Assembly (NCBI GenBank): GCA_963678565.1
Contig: OY782875.1
Span: forward strand, 620,001 to 684,000
Reading direction: 5' to 3'
From: SKHV01 sp963678565
GTDB taxonomy: Bacteria > Bacteroidota > Bacteroidia > Bacteroidales > Prolixibacteraceae
Length of the DNA stretch: 64,000 bases
The notes under the pieces were generated by a model. The model searched no databases, was not told where the DNA came from, and saw nothing but the letters and a program-made list of their open reading frames with translations. The translations under genes were made by a program, and so were the position numbers. This document shows positions 9,691-18,031 of the stretch, piece after piece (position 1 is the stretch's first letter; the number at the start of each line of letters is the position of its first letter).

Positions 9691-9735
9691 AGCTTATTTC
9701 GTAGATTCGAATCGTCTATTAGATAAGCTTTTTTA
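9691..9735. terminator. Terminator between nadA and the convergent kinase gene
   Basis: AGCTTAT (9691-9697) pairs with ATAAGCT (9723-9729), an inner GATTCGAATC palindrome can extend the structure, and a T-run follows on the plus strand. It terminates nadA. Its T-run overlaps the stop codon of the opposite gene. Confidence 0.65.
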
Positions 9736-11043
9736 GGCAATTGTTGCTGTAAATGAAAAGGTGCTTCCTTTTCCAGGAGTACTTGAGATCAATAATTCGT
9801 TACCGCTTTTAATGGTAAGTTCCCTGCAAATTTTAAGTCCAATTCCGTTACTTGGTTCCCCATCTGTTCCCGAACGATTCGACTTAACATCATCTTTAAA
9901 TAAATTGTCTACCAATTTTTGATTCATCCCAATGCCGGTATCTTTAACCGTTATAAGCAATTTACTTTGTTGATGTTTTTTGGCTGAAATAGTAATAATC
10001 CCTTGTTGGGGGGTGAATTTTATTGCATTATTTATGAAGTTTCGAAGAAGGGTGTCAACGTAATACTGGTCGCTTTTAATCTGCGTATCCTCTTTGATGT
10101 TATTAATCAATTGAATCTCTTTCTTTTGAGCACTTACTTGAGACTTTGCAAGGATATTTTGAACACATGTTCTCAAGTTTAGTTGCTCTCTTTTCAATTT
10201 AAATTCGTCTTGTTGTATGCGACTTAGTTCCAGTATATCTTCAAGCAATTGATAGGAAGCTCGTGCCGATGTATTGGTTAATCCCGACATATTTCGTAAT
10301 TGTTCTATTGAAAAGTCTTGATTTGAATCACTCATGAGATTGGTAAAACCAAGTATATTATTGAAGGATCCTTTTAAATCATGTACCATAATTGTGAAGT
10401 ACATGTTTTTCATTGCATTTGCTTTCTTTAATTCAGCATATTGAATTTTCATCTTTTTATGCTGTTGCAAATAGGCAAGCATATAAAACCTTAAAATCCA
10501 CGATGAAAATAGGAAAGTTAAAATGTAGGAAATAGTCAAATCGACATTGTGCGACAATTCAGTATCATATTCTACTACTTCTTTTTTTAAGAAATATTCA
10601 TCGATCGCTATTAGTGCGAAAAATTGCGCTAAGAATATGACAACTATATGGATGTGATATTGTGGCTTCGAAATACCAATAACCGCTAACAATGAACCAA
10701 TGTATATAAGTGGCAAAGTTCCGTATAAACCTCTGCTGGAGTTTTGCCACATAATAGCCAGATAAATTAAAACACCAATTCCAACAATAATCCAATTGTA
10801 GTATTGCTTACATCTCCCAAGAAAATATAGAAATAGAAGAGCTGGTATACTTAAAAAAACAGTCGCTTGATTTCCGAGCTGGTTGACCCCTAAGTAGTAA
10901 TTCATTATAACGTTCGGGATCAATACTATAATCATTGCCAGAAGCGTACCTAGGTAAAGCTTTTGTTGGATCGTTTTCTCAGCATCTTTGTTGCAATTAA
11001 AGAATGATGATTTCTCATTTCCTGTTTTTCCTTTTATCACCAT
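9733..11043 (-). CDS. Membrane sensor histidine kinase
   Basis: The 436-residue protein has about six hydrophobic segments in residues 30-190, a short coiled linker, then a HisKA dimerisation domain with the phospho-acceptor His221 in MVHDLKGSFNNILGF, and an HATPase domain with N box (NFINNAIKF, ~335-343), G1 box (VKDTGIGM, ~366-373) and G2 box (GIGLKICREL, ~400-409). All catalytic motifs are intact. No PAS, HAMP or large periplasmic sensor domain is visible, so the signal may be sensed in the membrane. No response regulator gene is adjacent, so it is an orphan kinase. It has its own consensus promoter on the minus strand. Confidence 0.85.
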   Translation of the reverse strand: MVIKGKTGNEKSSFFNCNKDAEKTIQQKLYLGTLLAMIIVLIPNVIMNYYLGVNQLGNQATVFLSIPALLFLYFLGRCKQYYNWIIVGIGVLIYLAIMWQNSSRGLYGTLPLIYIGSLLAVIGISKPQYHIHIVVIFLAQFFALIAIDEYFLKKEVVEYDTELSHNVDLTISYILTFLFSSWILRFYMLAYLQQHKKMKIQYAELKKANAMKNMYFTIMVHDLKGSFNNILGFTNLMSDSNQDFSIEQLRNMSGLTNTSARASYQLLEDILELSRIQQDEFKLKREQLNLRTCVQNILAKSQVSAQKKEIQLINNIKEDTQIKSDQYYVDTLLRNFINNAIKFTPQQGIITISAKKHQQSKLLITVKDTGIGMNQKLVDNLFKDDVKSNRSGTDGEPSNGIGLKICRELTIKSGNELLISSTPGKGSTFSFTATIA

Positions 11044-11079
11044 TTAAGTAATTGTGGAGAATTTTTCAAATTATGTTAA

Positions 11080-11109
11080 CAAATCTATTGGCTGAAAATA
11101 ACTGAACAA
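11080..11109 (-). promoter_or_regulatory. Consensus promoter of the histidine kinase gene
   Basis: On the minus strand TTG (11107-11109) is followed after exactly 19 nt by TAGATTTG (11080-11087), a full match to the Bacteroidota TTG-N19-TAnnTTTG promoter. The kinase ATG is 36 nt downstream of the -7 box. Confidence 0.75.
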
Positions 11110-11255
11110 TAGTTGTTCGCACTATGTTCATAGTTGCTTTTTAATTTTATAATAGAAATTCAATAACGCAACTCTTTGCAAACAATTTAACATCCAAATA
11201 TAGTTTTATTTGTGTTGGTTCAAAGCTTGGTTCGCTTGGAAATTAAGAATGTGAA

Positions 11256-11312
11256 AATATAAAAACAGCCATTGATTTGCAATTTTTAAGATTTATTGTT
11301 AGTCAATGGCTG
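11256..11312 (-). terminator. Strong terminator of the CotH-protein gene
   Basis: CAGCCATTGA (11266-11275) and TCAATGGCTG (11303-11312) form a perfect 10-bp stem with a 27-nt loop. Read on the minus strand it is followed by TTTTTATATT. Confidence 0.8.
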
Positions 11313-11348
11313 CTTAATTTAATATCAAAAAAATCTGAAGGATAGATT

Positions 11349-14126
11349 CTATTTATTTAGAATTAACTTTCCGACAACTGAAGGTCGTTTTTCAAAGCTA
11401 ACCTGATAGAACAAAATTTTTGAATTTGTATTTAATTGATGTTTTGTAATTGAAAGTTTGTTCGATCCTTGATTATTGTATTTACTGCTTTGGTAAACTT
11501 TCTGACCAGTTATAGTTGAAATTATAATACTGTTTGCCTGTGCTGTTTCGTTATAAAACTGAATGGTAAATTGCTCGCTGGCAGGGTTTGGATATACTTT
11601 TACCATATTGTTTAATTCAGCTATTGTGGAGGCAACATTATTCAGCACCGTAACTTCAATTGCATCGCTAGCTTCTAAAATACCATCACTAACTGTTAAG
11701 GTTATTGTAAAAGTAGTATCAGCTGACACTGATGGTACTATGATCGTTGTTTCTGCATTGTTCGCATCACCAAAGAAGATTTCACTTGGCCCTTTCCAAC
11801 GGTATGTAAGTTCATCGCCATCAACATCGGAACCAGATCCAGTAATGGTTTCTATAGAATTTTCCGAGATACTTATATCAGCGCCTGCATTTGCTGTTGG
11901 CACATGATTATTCGTTGAGGAATTATCAATTACACTAACTTTTACCTTATTCGAATCTGTTGTAGTACCATCGCTAACGGTGAGGATTAGTGTGAAAACG
12001 GTGTCCTTTGGAATTGATGGCGCAATTATGCGCGTTTCGGCAAGATTGGCATTTTCGAAGAATATTTCATTTGGACCTTCCCATTGGTAAGTCAATTCGT
12101 CTCCATCTTCGTCGAAGCCCGAACCAGTAATGGTTACTAATGTATTTTCGTTAATTGTAAAATCAGCTCCAGCATCTGCGATAGGCGGTGTGTTGCGCAC
12201 AAATGTAGGTGTAATTAATTCAATTTGGCCATCAATCCATTCCATCCGCTCTAATACCCAATTGCGCATAAAATTTACATGTTCCTCGTAGGTTCCATAA
12301 CGAAATACATTTGGCCAAATGTAAGTGTTTAGTACATTCCATTTGTCAAAATTTCTTTCAGAAGGAGTTTTAAGTTCGTTATAACACGAATCGATAAAAG
12401 CATTAAATGAATCATCGGCTAATACCCCATTTCTTAAATCTTCCCAGCGGTATTTTAGTACTGTTTCCCAATAAGGATCTTCACGGAATCTATCCCACCA
12501 AAATGGTATTTCATTGCCTTGATCTCCTTCTCCAATTCCAAAAGGTTTCGGATCACTTGTCCAACCAGTTGTGATATCTCCTCCATAAAAATTAGCATTT
12601 CCAAAACAAAGGTTGTAATCCCAGAATGGCGAAGCAGTTAATTTTCCACCTTTACTGTCTTTATCCTTATGGAAGAAGAAACTTACCCGATAGGCATCAA
12701 TGTCTTTACTTAATTCTGAAATGATGAAATAATCTACAAATGATTGTACATTGATAAAATTGCGATAGCCAACTTCCTCATCTTTGAAGTTTTCACCAAT
12801 TAGTGCTGTTTCAAAACTATCAATATATGCTTTTATATATTCTTGTTGTGGCAAATTTAATTCATCTGATTTAGGATCAACAAATGAAAAAGTGGTTTCA
12901 TAAGTTCCTGTTCTTCCCATATATTGAGAGTTCCAGCTGCCTTCATTTTCTCTATCGATACTCATTATGTAACCTCCGGTTACTTGATCGCCCTCAACAT
13001 CCGTTTCTTTAAGTATTGCAATATCTACTCTGTCGTCATCAATTTTAATTTTCTCAACAAATAAATAAACACCTTGGTATTCGTCGTTAATTTGAACTTC
13101 AACAAATTGATTACTTGGGTTCCAACGCCCCATATTATTTCCAATATGGTATGCGAGTGCATTTCGCATCATGGTTTTATCGGCATAAGGCCCATGTAGC
13201 ACCCAATCATTTTCTTTACCCATCCCAAAAAGGTTCACATTGTTATTGGTGCTGTCGGCATTACGGGTTTCAACAGTATAACTTTTCTTTGCCATTCCAA
13301 GCGCGGTGTTACCACGCAATTCAATACCAATTGATCCATCATAAACCAGAGAATCATTTCGCGAAGGATCAAAATAATTGATTCGATCTTCATTATCAAT
13401 AACCTGCATTGTGGCCATTATTTTGGGTTCGTCTGGAATAGGTTGGCCTTCGGTATTAATTAGAATAATTGGTAAGGTTGAAGTAAATACTTCTGTGGGA
13501 GCCTCAAACCAATCGGGTGTAGGATTAAACACATAAATTGGTCCATCAAATCTTCCGCTTAAGAAAACTCGCCCCGATAAATCGGAAGACGTATTGTTAT
13601 GATTAATTATTTGAACGGCCAATGCATTGTAACCAGAAACTAGCAGATCGGTATCAATTCTGAAACGTTCTGGTGTGCCACCGGAATACATTACTGCTTC
13701 GTGGTCAGTAGAAACAAAAGGTGCTACACCGAGGTTGCCAGTTTCTAAGTTTGAAGAGCGCGCAACTTCTACTCCGTTAAGGTAGGCCACAAATGCATCG
13801 TCATAATCAATATCAAGTACTAAATCCGAAACATCGTCGGCATTTGTTAAGTTAAATTCTTTATGAATATAAATCGAGGTTGTTCCTGTTGGTACTACTG
13901 TGTTGTCATCGTCGTCGGCATATCCAAATCCACCTTGTCCTGAATTCCAATTGCGAGAATCGAATAGTTGTTTGGTCCATTCTTCTGACGGAGGTTCATT
14001 AGGGATTATATAACGCCAAGTATCCGTTTCGAGAATAATGGATTCCCAGTGTATCTGACTATATAATTTGGGGCTAATTATAATTGATAATAGAAGTAAT
14101 ATTAAGCTTGAATTACGAAACATCAA
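11349..14126 (-). CDS. Secreted CotH kinase-family protein with T9SS sorting domain
   Basis: This 925-residue secreted protein has a signal peptide (cut near KLYSQ, residues 1-24). It then has a jelly-roll-like region (~28-195; FGYADDDD, DIDYDDAFVAYLNG) often found before CotH domains. The CotH domain (~220-625) includes GIELRGNTALGMAKKSYTVE, NDWVLHGPYADKTMMRNALA and a later PFWDYNLCFGN segment. Two tandem PKD/Ig-like repeats (~640-820) each carry ADAGAD-type starts, E...TITGSG and DELTY. A T9SS type A domain (VKVYPNPASEQF, ~840-925) ends the protein. Spore-coat CotH is a protein kinase; whether secreted Bacteroidota relatives phosphorylate anything is not established. Confidence 0.85.
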   Translation of the reverse strand: MMFRNSSLILLLLSIIISPKLYSQIHWESIILETDTWRYIIPNEPPSEEWTKQLFDSRNWNSGQGGFGYADDDDNTVVPTGTTSIYIHKEFNLTNADDVSDLVLDIDYDDAFVAYLNGVEVARSSNLETGNLGVAPFVSTDHEAVMYSGGTPERFRIDTDLLVSGYNALAVQIINHNNTSSDLSGRVFLSGRFDGPIYVFNPTPDWFEAPTEVFTSTLPIILINTEGQPIPDEPKIMATMQVIDNEDRINYFDPSRNDSLVYDGSIGIELRGNTALGMAKKSYTVETRNADSTNNNVNLFGMGKENDWVLHGPYADKTMMRNALAYHIGNNMGRWNPSNQFVEVQINDEYQGVYLFVEKIKIDDDRVDIAILKETDVEGDQVTGGYIMSIDRENEGSWNSQYMGRTGTYETTFSFVDPKSDELNLPQQEYIKAYIDSFETALIGENFKDEEVGYRNFINVQSFVDYFIISELSKDIDAYRVSFFFHKDKDSKGGKLTASPFWDYNLCFGNANFYGGDITTGWTSDPKPFGIGEGDQGNEIPFWWDRFREDPYWETVLKYRWEDLRNGVLADDSFNAFIDSCYNELKTPSERNFDKWNVLNTYIWPNVFRYGTYEEHVNFMRNWVLERMEWIDGQIELITPTFVRNTPPIADAGADFTINENTLVTITGSGFDEDGDELTYQWEGPNEIFFENANLAETRIIAPSIPKDTVFTLILTVSDGTTTDSNKVKVSVIDNSSTNNHVPTANAGADISISENSIETITGSGSDVDGDELTYRWKGPSEIFFGDANNAETTIIVPSVSADTTFTITLTVSDGILEASDAIEVTVLNNVASTIAELNNMVKVYPNPASEQFTIQFYNETAQANSIIISTITGQKVYQSSKYNNQGSNKLSITKHQLNTNSKILFYQVSFEKRPSVVGKLILNK

Positions 14127-14273
14127 TATAATAATTTAGTTATCAGTTAGAAAAATCGCTCTAATATAGTGTAAAAAATACACACAAGTATTTTGAACCG
14201 ATCTTAATAGTCTAATTTGTCTGATATCTGCTTTGATTGTGACAATTTAAAATCAGTTTAGTTTAGTACTATT

Positions 14274-14987
14274 TTATAATGATAGGTAGAACTCATATGT
14301 GAGGTTTATAAATTCGGCGGTGTAATTTGTTGTTTTTTCGAGGTAGATAGTTAAGTCGCTAATTTCAATAAAGGTGGTGGAGAAGGAGAACTCGATTAGT
14401 AAACGCGAAACAGGTTTGGTTTGATGCGATCTGATTTCAAGAATTCGTTTTGGATACAGTTGATACTTTTTTCCTGTATTGATGATGATCGTTTCGTTTT
14501 CTGCAGGAATAATCATTGAGAATGTTCCACTGGGTACAAGTAAATCTTCTGTACATCTAAAAAGGTCCTCAAAACTTAATGAATCTGTATGGCGTGCTAG
14601 ATTTTTTTCATTTGAGGTCGATTTAAGCGCATTCTCAAAAAATGGTGGGTTACAAAAAATTGCATCGTATTTCTTTTTGTTGTTTTTGTTGAATTCTTGA
14701 ATTGAGGTATTGTATAGCGTGAGCCGAGTACCCCAATTCGAAGCTGTGAAATTTGATTCTGCATCCTTACAGGCTCCTTCTTCAATTTCAACTGCGTCGA
14801 TTTGCGCATTGCAACGCTGCGCCATCATTAATGCAATTAAACCGGTTCCAGTTCCAATATCAAGGCAGTTGTGAGCATGCTTGAGCTCGCCCCATGCACC
14901 CAAAAGAACTCCGTCGGTATTCACACGCATTCCGGCATGATTTTGCTCTACCCTGAATTGTTTAAACTGAAAATAATTATTGGACAT
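14274..14987 (-). CDS. trmN6: tRNA1(Val) A37 N6-methyltransferase (YfiC/TrmN6 family)
   Basis: This class I SAM-dependent methyltransferase of 237 residues has an N-terminal FRVEQNHAGMRVNTDGVLLG segment typical of YfiC/TrmN6, the SAM-binding motif DIGTGTGL (43-50), an acidic DAVEIEE strand end (65-70) and the N6-adenine catalytic motif NPPF (113-116). The family methylates A37 of tRNA1(Val). Length is as expected. It is the last gene of a leftward five-gene set with spacings of 2-18 nt. A related N6-methyltransferase acting on another RNA is a less likely alternative. Confidence 0.85.
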   Translation of the reverse strand: MSNNYFQFKQFRVEQNHAGMRVNTDGVLLGAWGELKHAHNCLDIGTGTGLIALMMAQRCNAQIDAVEIEEGACKDAESNFTASNWGTRLTLYNTSIQEFNKNNKKKYDAIFCNPPFFENALKSTSNEKNLARHTDSLSFEDLFRCTEDLLVPSGTFSMIIPAENETIIINTGKKYQLYPKRILEIRSHQTKPVSRLLIEFSFSTTFIEISDLTIYLEKTTNYTAEFINLTYEFYLSL

Positions 14988-15005
14988 AAATTCTGTTTTC
15001 TGTTC

Positions 15006-15782
15006 TTAAAGTTCCTTATTAACACCAAGTCCAAATAATGCAAAATCGTATTTTATAGGATCTTCAGGATTCATTTTTCTTAATCCAGTAGTAATTTCTT
15101 CCACCGCTTTCCAATCGTTTTGTTTTCTGCCTAGAAGTCCGAGTTTTCGTGATACATTCCCGGTGTGAACATCTAAGGGAAGCATTAATGCCGAAGAAGG
15201 GATTTTCTTCCAGATTCCAAAATCAACGTTGCGTTGATTACTTCGTACCATCCAACGCAAGTACATACACAATCGTTTTCCAGAAGAACTTTTTAGTACA
15301 TTGGCTACATGTTTTTCACTTCTGGTTTGATGTGGTGATTCCAAGAAGATTTCGCGGAAAAAAATCAATGCACTTTTTAGAGAATGGTCTTTTAAATATC
15401 CTTTTGTGAAGACTGATTCCAAACCATCATGATTTGCGTAAATATTTTTCATGGACTTTAAAAAGAAAGCGGTGTCGATGCCATTAAAAGTACGATGCAC
15501 AAAATTTGCAAATTGATTCAATTCATTGTCGGATAATTGAAGAATGAATTCATATGGATTTTCGTCCATTAGCCGCATTAACTTTCCAGCATTTTTTAAG
15601 ATTGAGTTCCTGTTTCCCCATGCAATGGTTGCAGTAAGAAATCCTGCAATTTCAATATCTTCTTTTCTTGAGAATTGATGTGGAATTAAAATTGGATCAT
15701 TTTCAATAAAGCCCGGCACTTCATATTGATCGGCTTTTTCATCTAAAAACGATTTAAGCTCTGGAAATGGTATTTCCTTCAT
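15006..15782 (-). CDS. TIGR02757/DUF2400 family protein
   Basis: I recognise this 258-residue protein as the DUF2400 (TIGR02757) family by its GFLTATIAWGNRNSILKNAG motif near residues 47-66, the central FVHRTFNGID segment, the basic SSGKRLCMYLRWMVRS stretch and the LPLDVHTGNVSRKLGLL motif near residues 200-216. The helical pattern with conserved Asp/His resembles helix-hairpin-helix DNA glycosylases, which suggests a nucleic-acid role, but no activity is established to my knowledge. It has no signal peptide. It is packed 12 nt after the LolD-like gene and 18 nt before trmN6. Confidence 0.75.
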   Translation of the reverse strand: MKEIPFPELKSFLDEKADQYEVPGFIENDPILIPHQFSRKEDIEIAGFLTATIAWGNRNSILKNAGKLMRLMDENPYEFILQLSDNELNQFANFVHRTFNGIDTAFFLKSMKNIYANHDGLESVFTKGYLKDHSLKSALIFFREIFLESPHQTRSEKHVANVLKSSSGKRLCMYLRWMVRSNQRNVDFGIWKKIPSSALMLPLDVHTGNVSRKLGLLGRKQNDWKAVEEITTGLRKMNPEDPIKYDFALFGLGVNKEL

Positions 15783-15794
15783 AATTGGATCTAT

Positions 15795-16448
15795 TTATAC
15801 CAGAATCATTCCATCTTTGATTTCAAAAATTAAATCGCTTTGCTTTGCAAATGAATGATCGTGGGTAACAATTACCAAGGTGATGCCAAATTTATCACGA
15901 AGCGAAAAAAACAGATCGTGCATTTCTTGTTGGTTAACACTATCGAGATTTCCTGTTGGTTCATCGGCAAAAATAACCGAAGGCTGATTGATCAGCGATC
16001 GAGCTACGGCCACCCTTTGTTTTTCACCTCCTGATAACTCATTGGGTTTATGATTTAAACGATCGGCCAATCCTAATTCGCTTAAAAGCATGGTTGCACG
16101 GTCTTCAACTTCCTTTTTCGGTTTTGAGGAAATATAACCTGGCAAGCATACATTTTCAAAGGCATTAAATTCGGGCAATAAATGATGAAATTGAAATACA
16201 AAACCAATTTCCTGATTACGGAAATTTGCCAATTGTTTTTCTTTCAGTTTTGAGGGGTCGGTATTATTAATCTTTATTTGTCCTGAACTTGGATGACTGA
16301 GCGTACCAAGGATTTGTAACAGCGTTGTTTTTCCGGCTCCACTTGCGCCAACAATCGAAACTATTTTCCCTTGCGGAATCTGCAAATTTACTCCTTTTAA
16401 AACTTCAAGTGTACCAAATGCCTTTTTTACGTTAATAGCCTCAATCAT
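15795..16448 (-). CDS. lolD: LolD-like ABC transporter ATP-binding protein
   Basis: The 217-residue ATPase is of MacB/LolD size. It has Walker A GASGAGKTT (34-42), a Q-loop near FVFQFHHLLPEF (84-94), signature LSGGEKQR (138-145), Walker B VIFADEPTGNLD (158-169) and a switch His (VIVTHDHSF). The 'HHLLPEF' and 'ADEPTGNLD' pattern is typical of LolD, which powers release of lipoproteins from the inner membrane for transfer to the outer membrane. No LolC/E permease is in the window, so the partner must be encoded elsewhere. It lies 9 nt after the exchanger gene. The exact substrate is an inference from family resemblance. Confidence 0.8.
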   Translation of the reverse strand: MIEAINVKKAFGTLEVLKGVNLQIPQGKIVSIVGASGAGKTTLLQILGTLSHPSSGQIKINNTDPSKLKEKQLANFRNQEIGFVFQFHHLLPEFNAFENVCLPGYISSKPKKEVEDRATMLLSELGLADRLNHKPNELSGGEKQRVAVARSLINQPSVIFADEPTGNLDSVNQQEMHDLFFSLRDKFGITLVIVTHDHSFAKQSDLIFEIKDGMILV

Positions 16449-16457
16449 AATTCAACT

Positions 16458-17453
16458 TTATAAGATGGTATAAATGTAAAATATATAAAGTGAAAAAAGA
16501 ACAAAACCTTCAACTCGACCAATATTGCCACCGGGTAAAAGTTTTAAGCGTTGAACGATTGTTCCGTTTGCCCTGCTTTTTAAAAATTTAAGTGGTAAAA
16601 TAAATAAAAACAACAGCAAGAAGATCACTAACATATAATGTAAATCAATCTTGAATTCAGAAAAGTTTAAGGAAATTGGTTTGATCGTGGAAGTGATTCC
16701 GATTACTGCATAAACATTGAAAATATTTGAACCAACAATATTTCCTACCGATATATCCATTTCTTTCCTGATGGCAGCCATTAGCGAAGTCGATAGTTCG
16801 GGAATGCTGGTACCAAAAGCAACAACGGTTAACGAAATAATTCGTTCGCTCACACCTGCTTTTGCTGCGATCCCCGATGCTCCATGAATTAATGCATTCG
16901 ATCCGAGTGCCAACCCAGTAACCGACAATGCAATCATTACTAAAAGAAGCCAGATTGGAAATTTGGGTTTTACTGGTTCTTCCTCCGATTTTTCAACTTT
17001 ATTGGTTTGTATCGATCTGAAAATAAATAGAATCAACAACGCAAACATTACCAATCCTTCGGTACGACTAACCGTATTGTTGTACATGCTGAAATAAAGC
17101 ACCAATCCGGATAAAAACATTACGGGCCAACTTTTTTTAATGGTCGATTTTGCAACCGGCATCGGTAAAATTAGTACTGTTAACGCCAATACCAATGCAA
17201 TGTTTGCAATGTTTGAGCCAATCACATTTCCTAATCCAAAAGCAGATTTTCCGGAAATTACCGATTCTAAAGTGACCACTAATTCAGGGGCAGAAGTTCC
17301 AAAGGCAACAACCGTTAACCCAATTACCAAGGTGGGCACTTTAAAGTATTGTGCCAAACCAACTCCGCCTTTCACCAAATAGTCTCCACTGATAATTAGT
17401 AAGATTATACCAACAACCAAAAAGAGAAGATCATAAATTAATTTATTCTCCAT
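16458..17453 (-). CDS. Na+/Ca2+ exchanger family (YrbG-like CaCA) protein
   Basis: The 331-residue integral membrane protein contains both inverted alpha repeats that define the CaCA superfamily: FGTSAPE...GNVIGSN (~51-81) and FGTSIPE...GNIVGSN (~213-243), with acidic residues that coordinate cations. About ten hydrophobic segments are visible, with a charged cytoplasmic loop (KVEKSEEEPVKPK, ~152-164) between the halves. Members exchange Na+ or H+ for Ca2+ across the inner membrane. The start codon is only 2 nt after the tatA stop, so the two are translated from one message. Confidence 0.88.
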   Translation of the reverse strand: MENKLIYDLLFLVVGIILLIISGDYLVKGGVGLAQYFKVPTLVIGLTVVAFGTSAPELVVTLESVISGKSAFGLGNVIGSNIANIALVLALTVLILPMPVAKSTIKKSWPVMFLSGLVLYFSMYNNTVSRTEGLVMFALLILFIFRSIQTNKVEKSEEEPVKPKFPIWLLLVMIALSVTGLALGSNALIHGASGIAAKAGVSERIISLTVVAFGTSIPELSTSLMAAIRKEMDISVGNIVGSNIFNVYAVIGITSTIKPISLNFSEFKIDLHYMLVIFLLLFLFILPLKFLKSRANGTIVQRLKLLPGGNIGRVEGFVLFSLYIFYIYTIL

Positions 17454-17455
17454 AA

Positions 17456-17725
17456 TTAATCTTCCTCAAATGTCTTTTTCACTTTATCACTCTCTTTTTT
17501 TAGTTGTTCGTTAAGTTCTTTTGTTTCGTCCTTAATTTCCGAGGTATAATCATCAAATTCTTTTTGAATATCAGAAGTCGCCTTTTTGAATTCGCGAGTT
17601 GCTTTTCCAAAAAAACGTGCCATCTCAGGAAGCGATTTTGCCCCAAATAAAAGCAGTAAAATAAATACTATGATAAATATTTCCTGATAACCTATAAAAA
17701 GTAATATCATATTTGATATATTCAA
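17456..17725 (-). CDS. tatA: Twin-arginine translocase TatA-type subunit
   Basis: The 89-residue protein has the classical TatA/B layout: one N-terminal transmembrane helix (IFIIVFILLLLFGAKSLPE), the FG hinge before the LPEMARFFGKATREFKKA amphipathic helix, and an acidic/basic coiled tail (~45-89). TatA forms the pore of the twin-arginine export pathway with TatC, which is not in the window. Two starts are possible, ATG 17725 and ATG 17710. A promoter -7 box at 17732-17739 lies so close that the first would be nearly leaderless, so 17710 (84 residues) may be the real one. It is the first gene of the leftward operon. Confidence 0.85.
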   Translation of the reverse strand: MNISNMILLFIGYQEIFIIVFILLLLFGAKSLPEMARFFGKATREFKKATSDIQKEFDDYTSEIKDETKELNEQLKKESDKVKKTFEED

Positions 17726-17731
17726 TTTTTA

Positions 17732-17739
17732 CAAAATTA
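17732..17739 (-). promoter_or_regulatory. -7 box of the tatA operon
   Basis: TAATTTTG on the minus strand matches TAnnTTTG. A TTG lies upstream at 17757-17759 but at 17 rather than 19 nt. Confidence 0.5.
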
Positions 17740-17992
17740 GATTTTTTTAATGAAATCAATTGATTCTGTCAATAGTTCTGGTATAAAATATTAGGTGTCG
17801 ATTTTTTAATAAATGCAATTTAATAAAGAACATTTCAGATACTGCAAGGTTTATACTTAACCATCTGTTAAGAGTTAGCTAATGGATTGGTTTTTGTAAT
17901 AATGTATTTTTACAATCTAGTTGGAGTGTGAAATTTTTAACACTTTCAATTAAAACAATGATACTTAGGTGGATTAACTCTTACATATTTTT

Positions 17993-18000
17993 TACATTTG
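17993..18000 (+). promoter_or_regulatory. -7 box upstream of the lamin-tail/TonB operon
   Basis: TACATTTG matches TAnnTTTG and lies 31 nt before the start codon at 18032. No TTG is present 19 nt upstream, so a regulator or alternative sigma factor may assist. Confidence 0.55.
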
Positions 18001-18031
18001 ATAAACTTTACAAACTCAATAATATATTAAA

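Larger units (their letters stand above)
11044..11348. other. 305-nt intergenic region with promoter and terminator
   Basis: Both flanking genes read leftward. The part near 11080-11109 holds a consensus promoter for the histidine kinase, and the part near 11256-11312 holds the strong terminator of the upstream CotH gene. The ~145 nt between them has no recognisable feature. Confidence 0.6.
17726..18031. other. 306-nt divergent intergenic region
   Basis: It separates the leftward tatA operon from the rightward lamin-tail/TonB operon and carries a -7 box for each (17732-17739 minus, 17993-18000 plus). The AT-rich ~250 nt between them show no hairpin or motif I can name. Confidence 0.6.

Noticed and set aside
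13115..13381. An 88-codon plus-strand frame inside the CotH gene
   Set aside because: It lies wholly within the CotH domain coding sequence and has no sign of its own.
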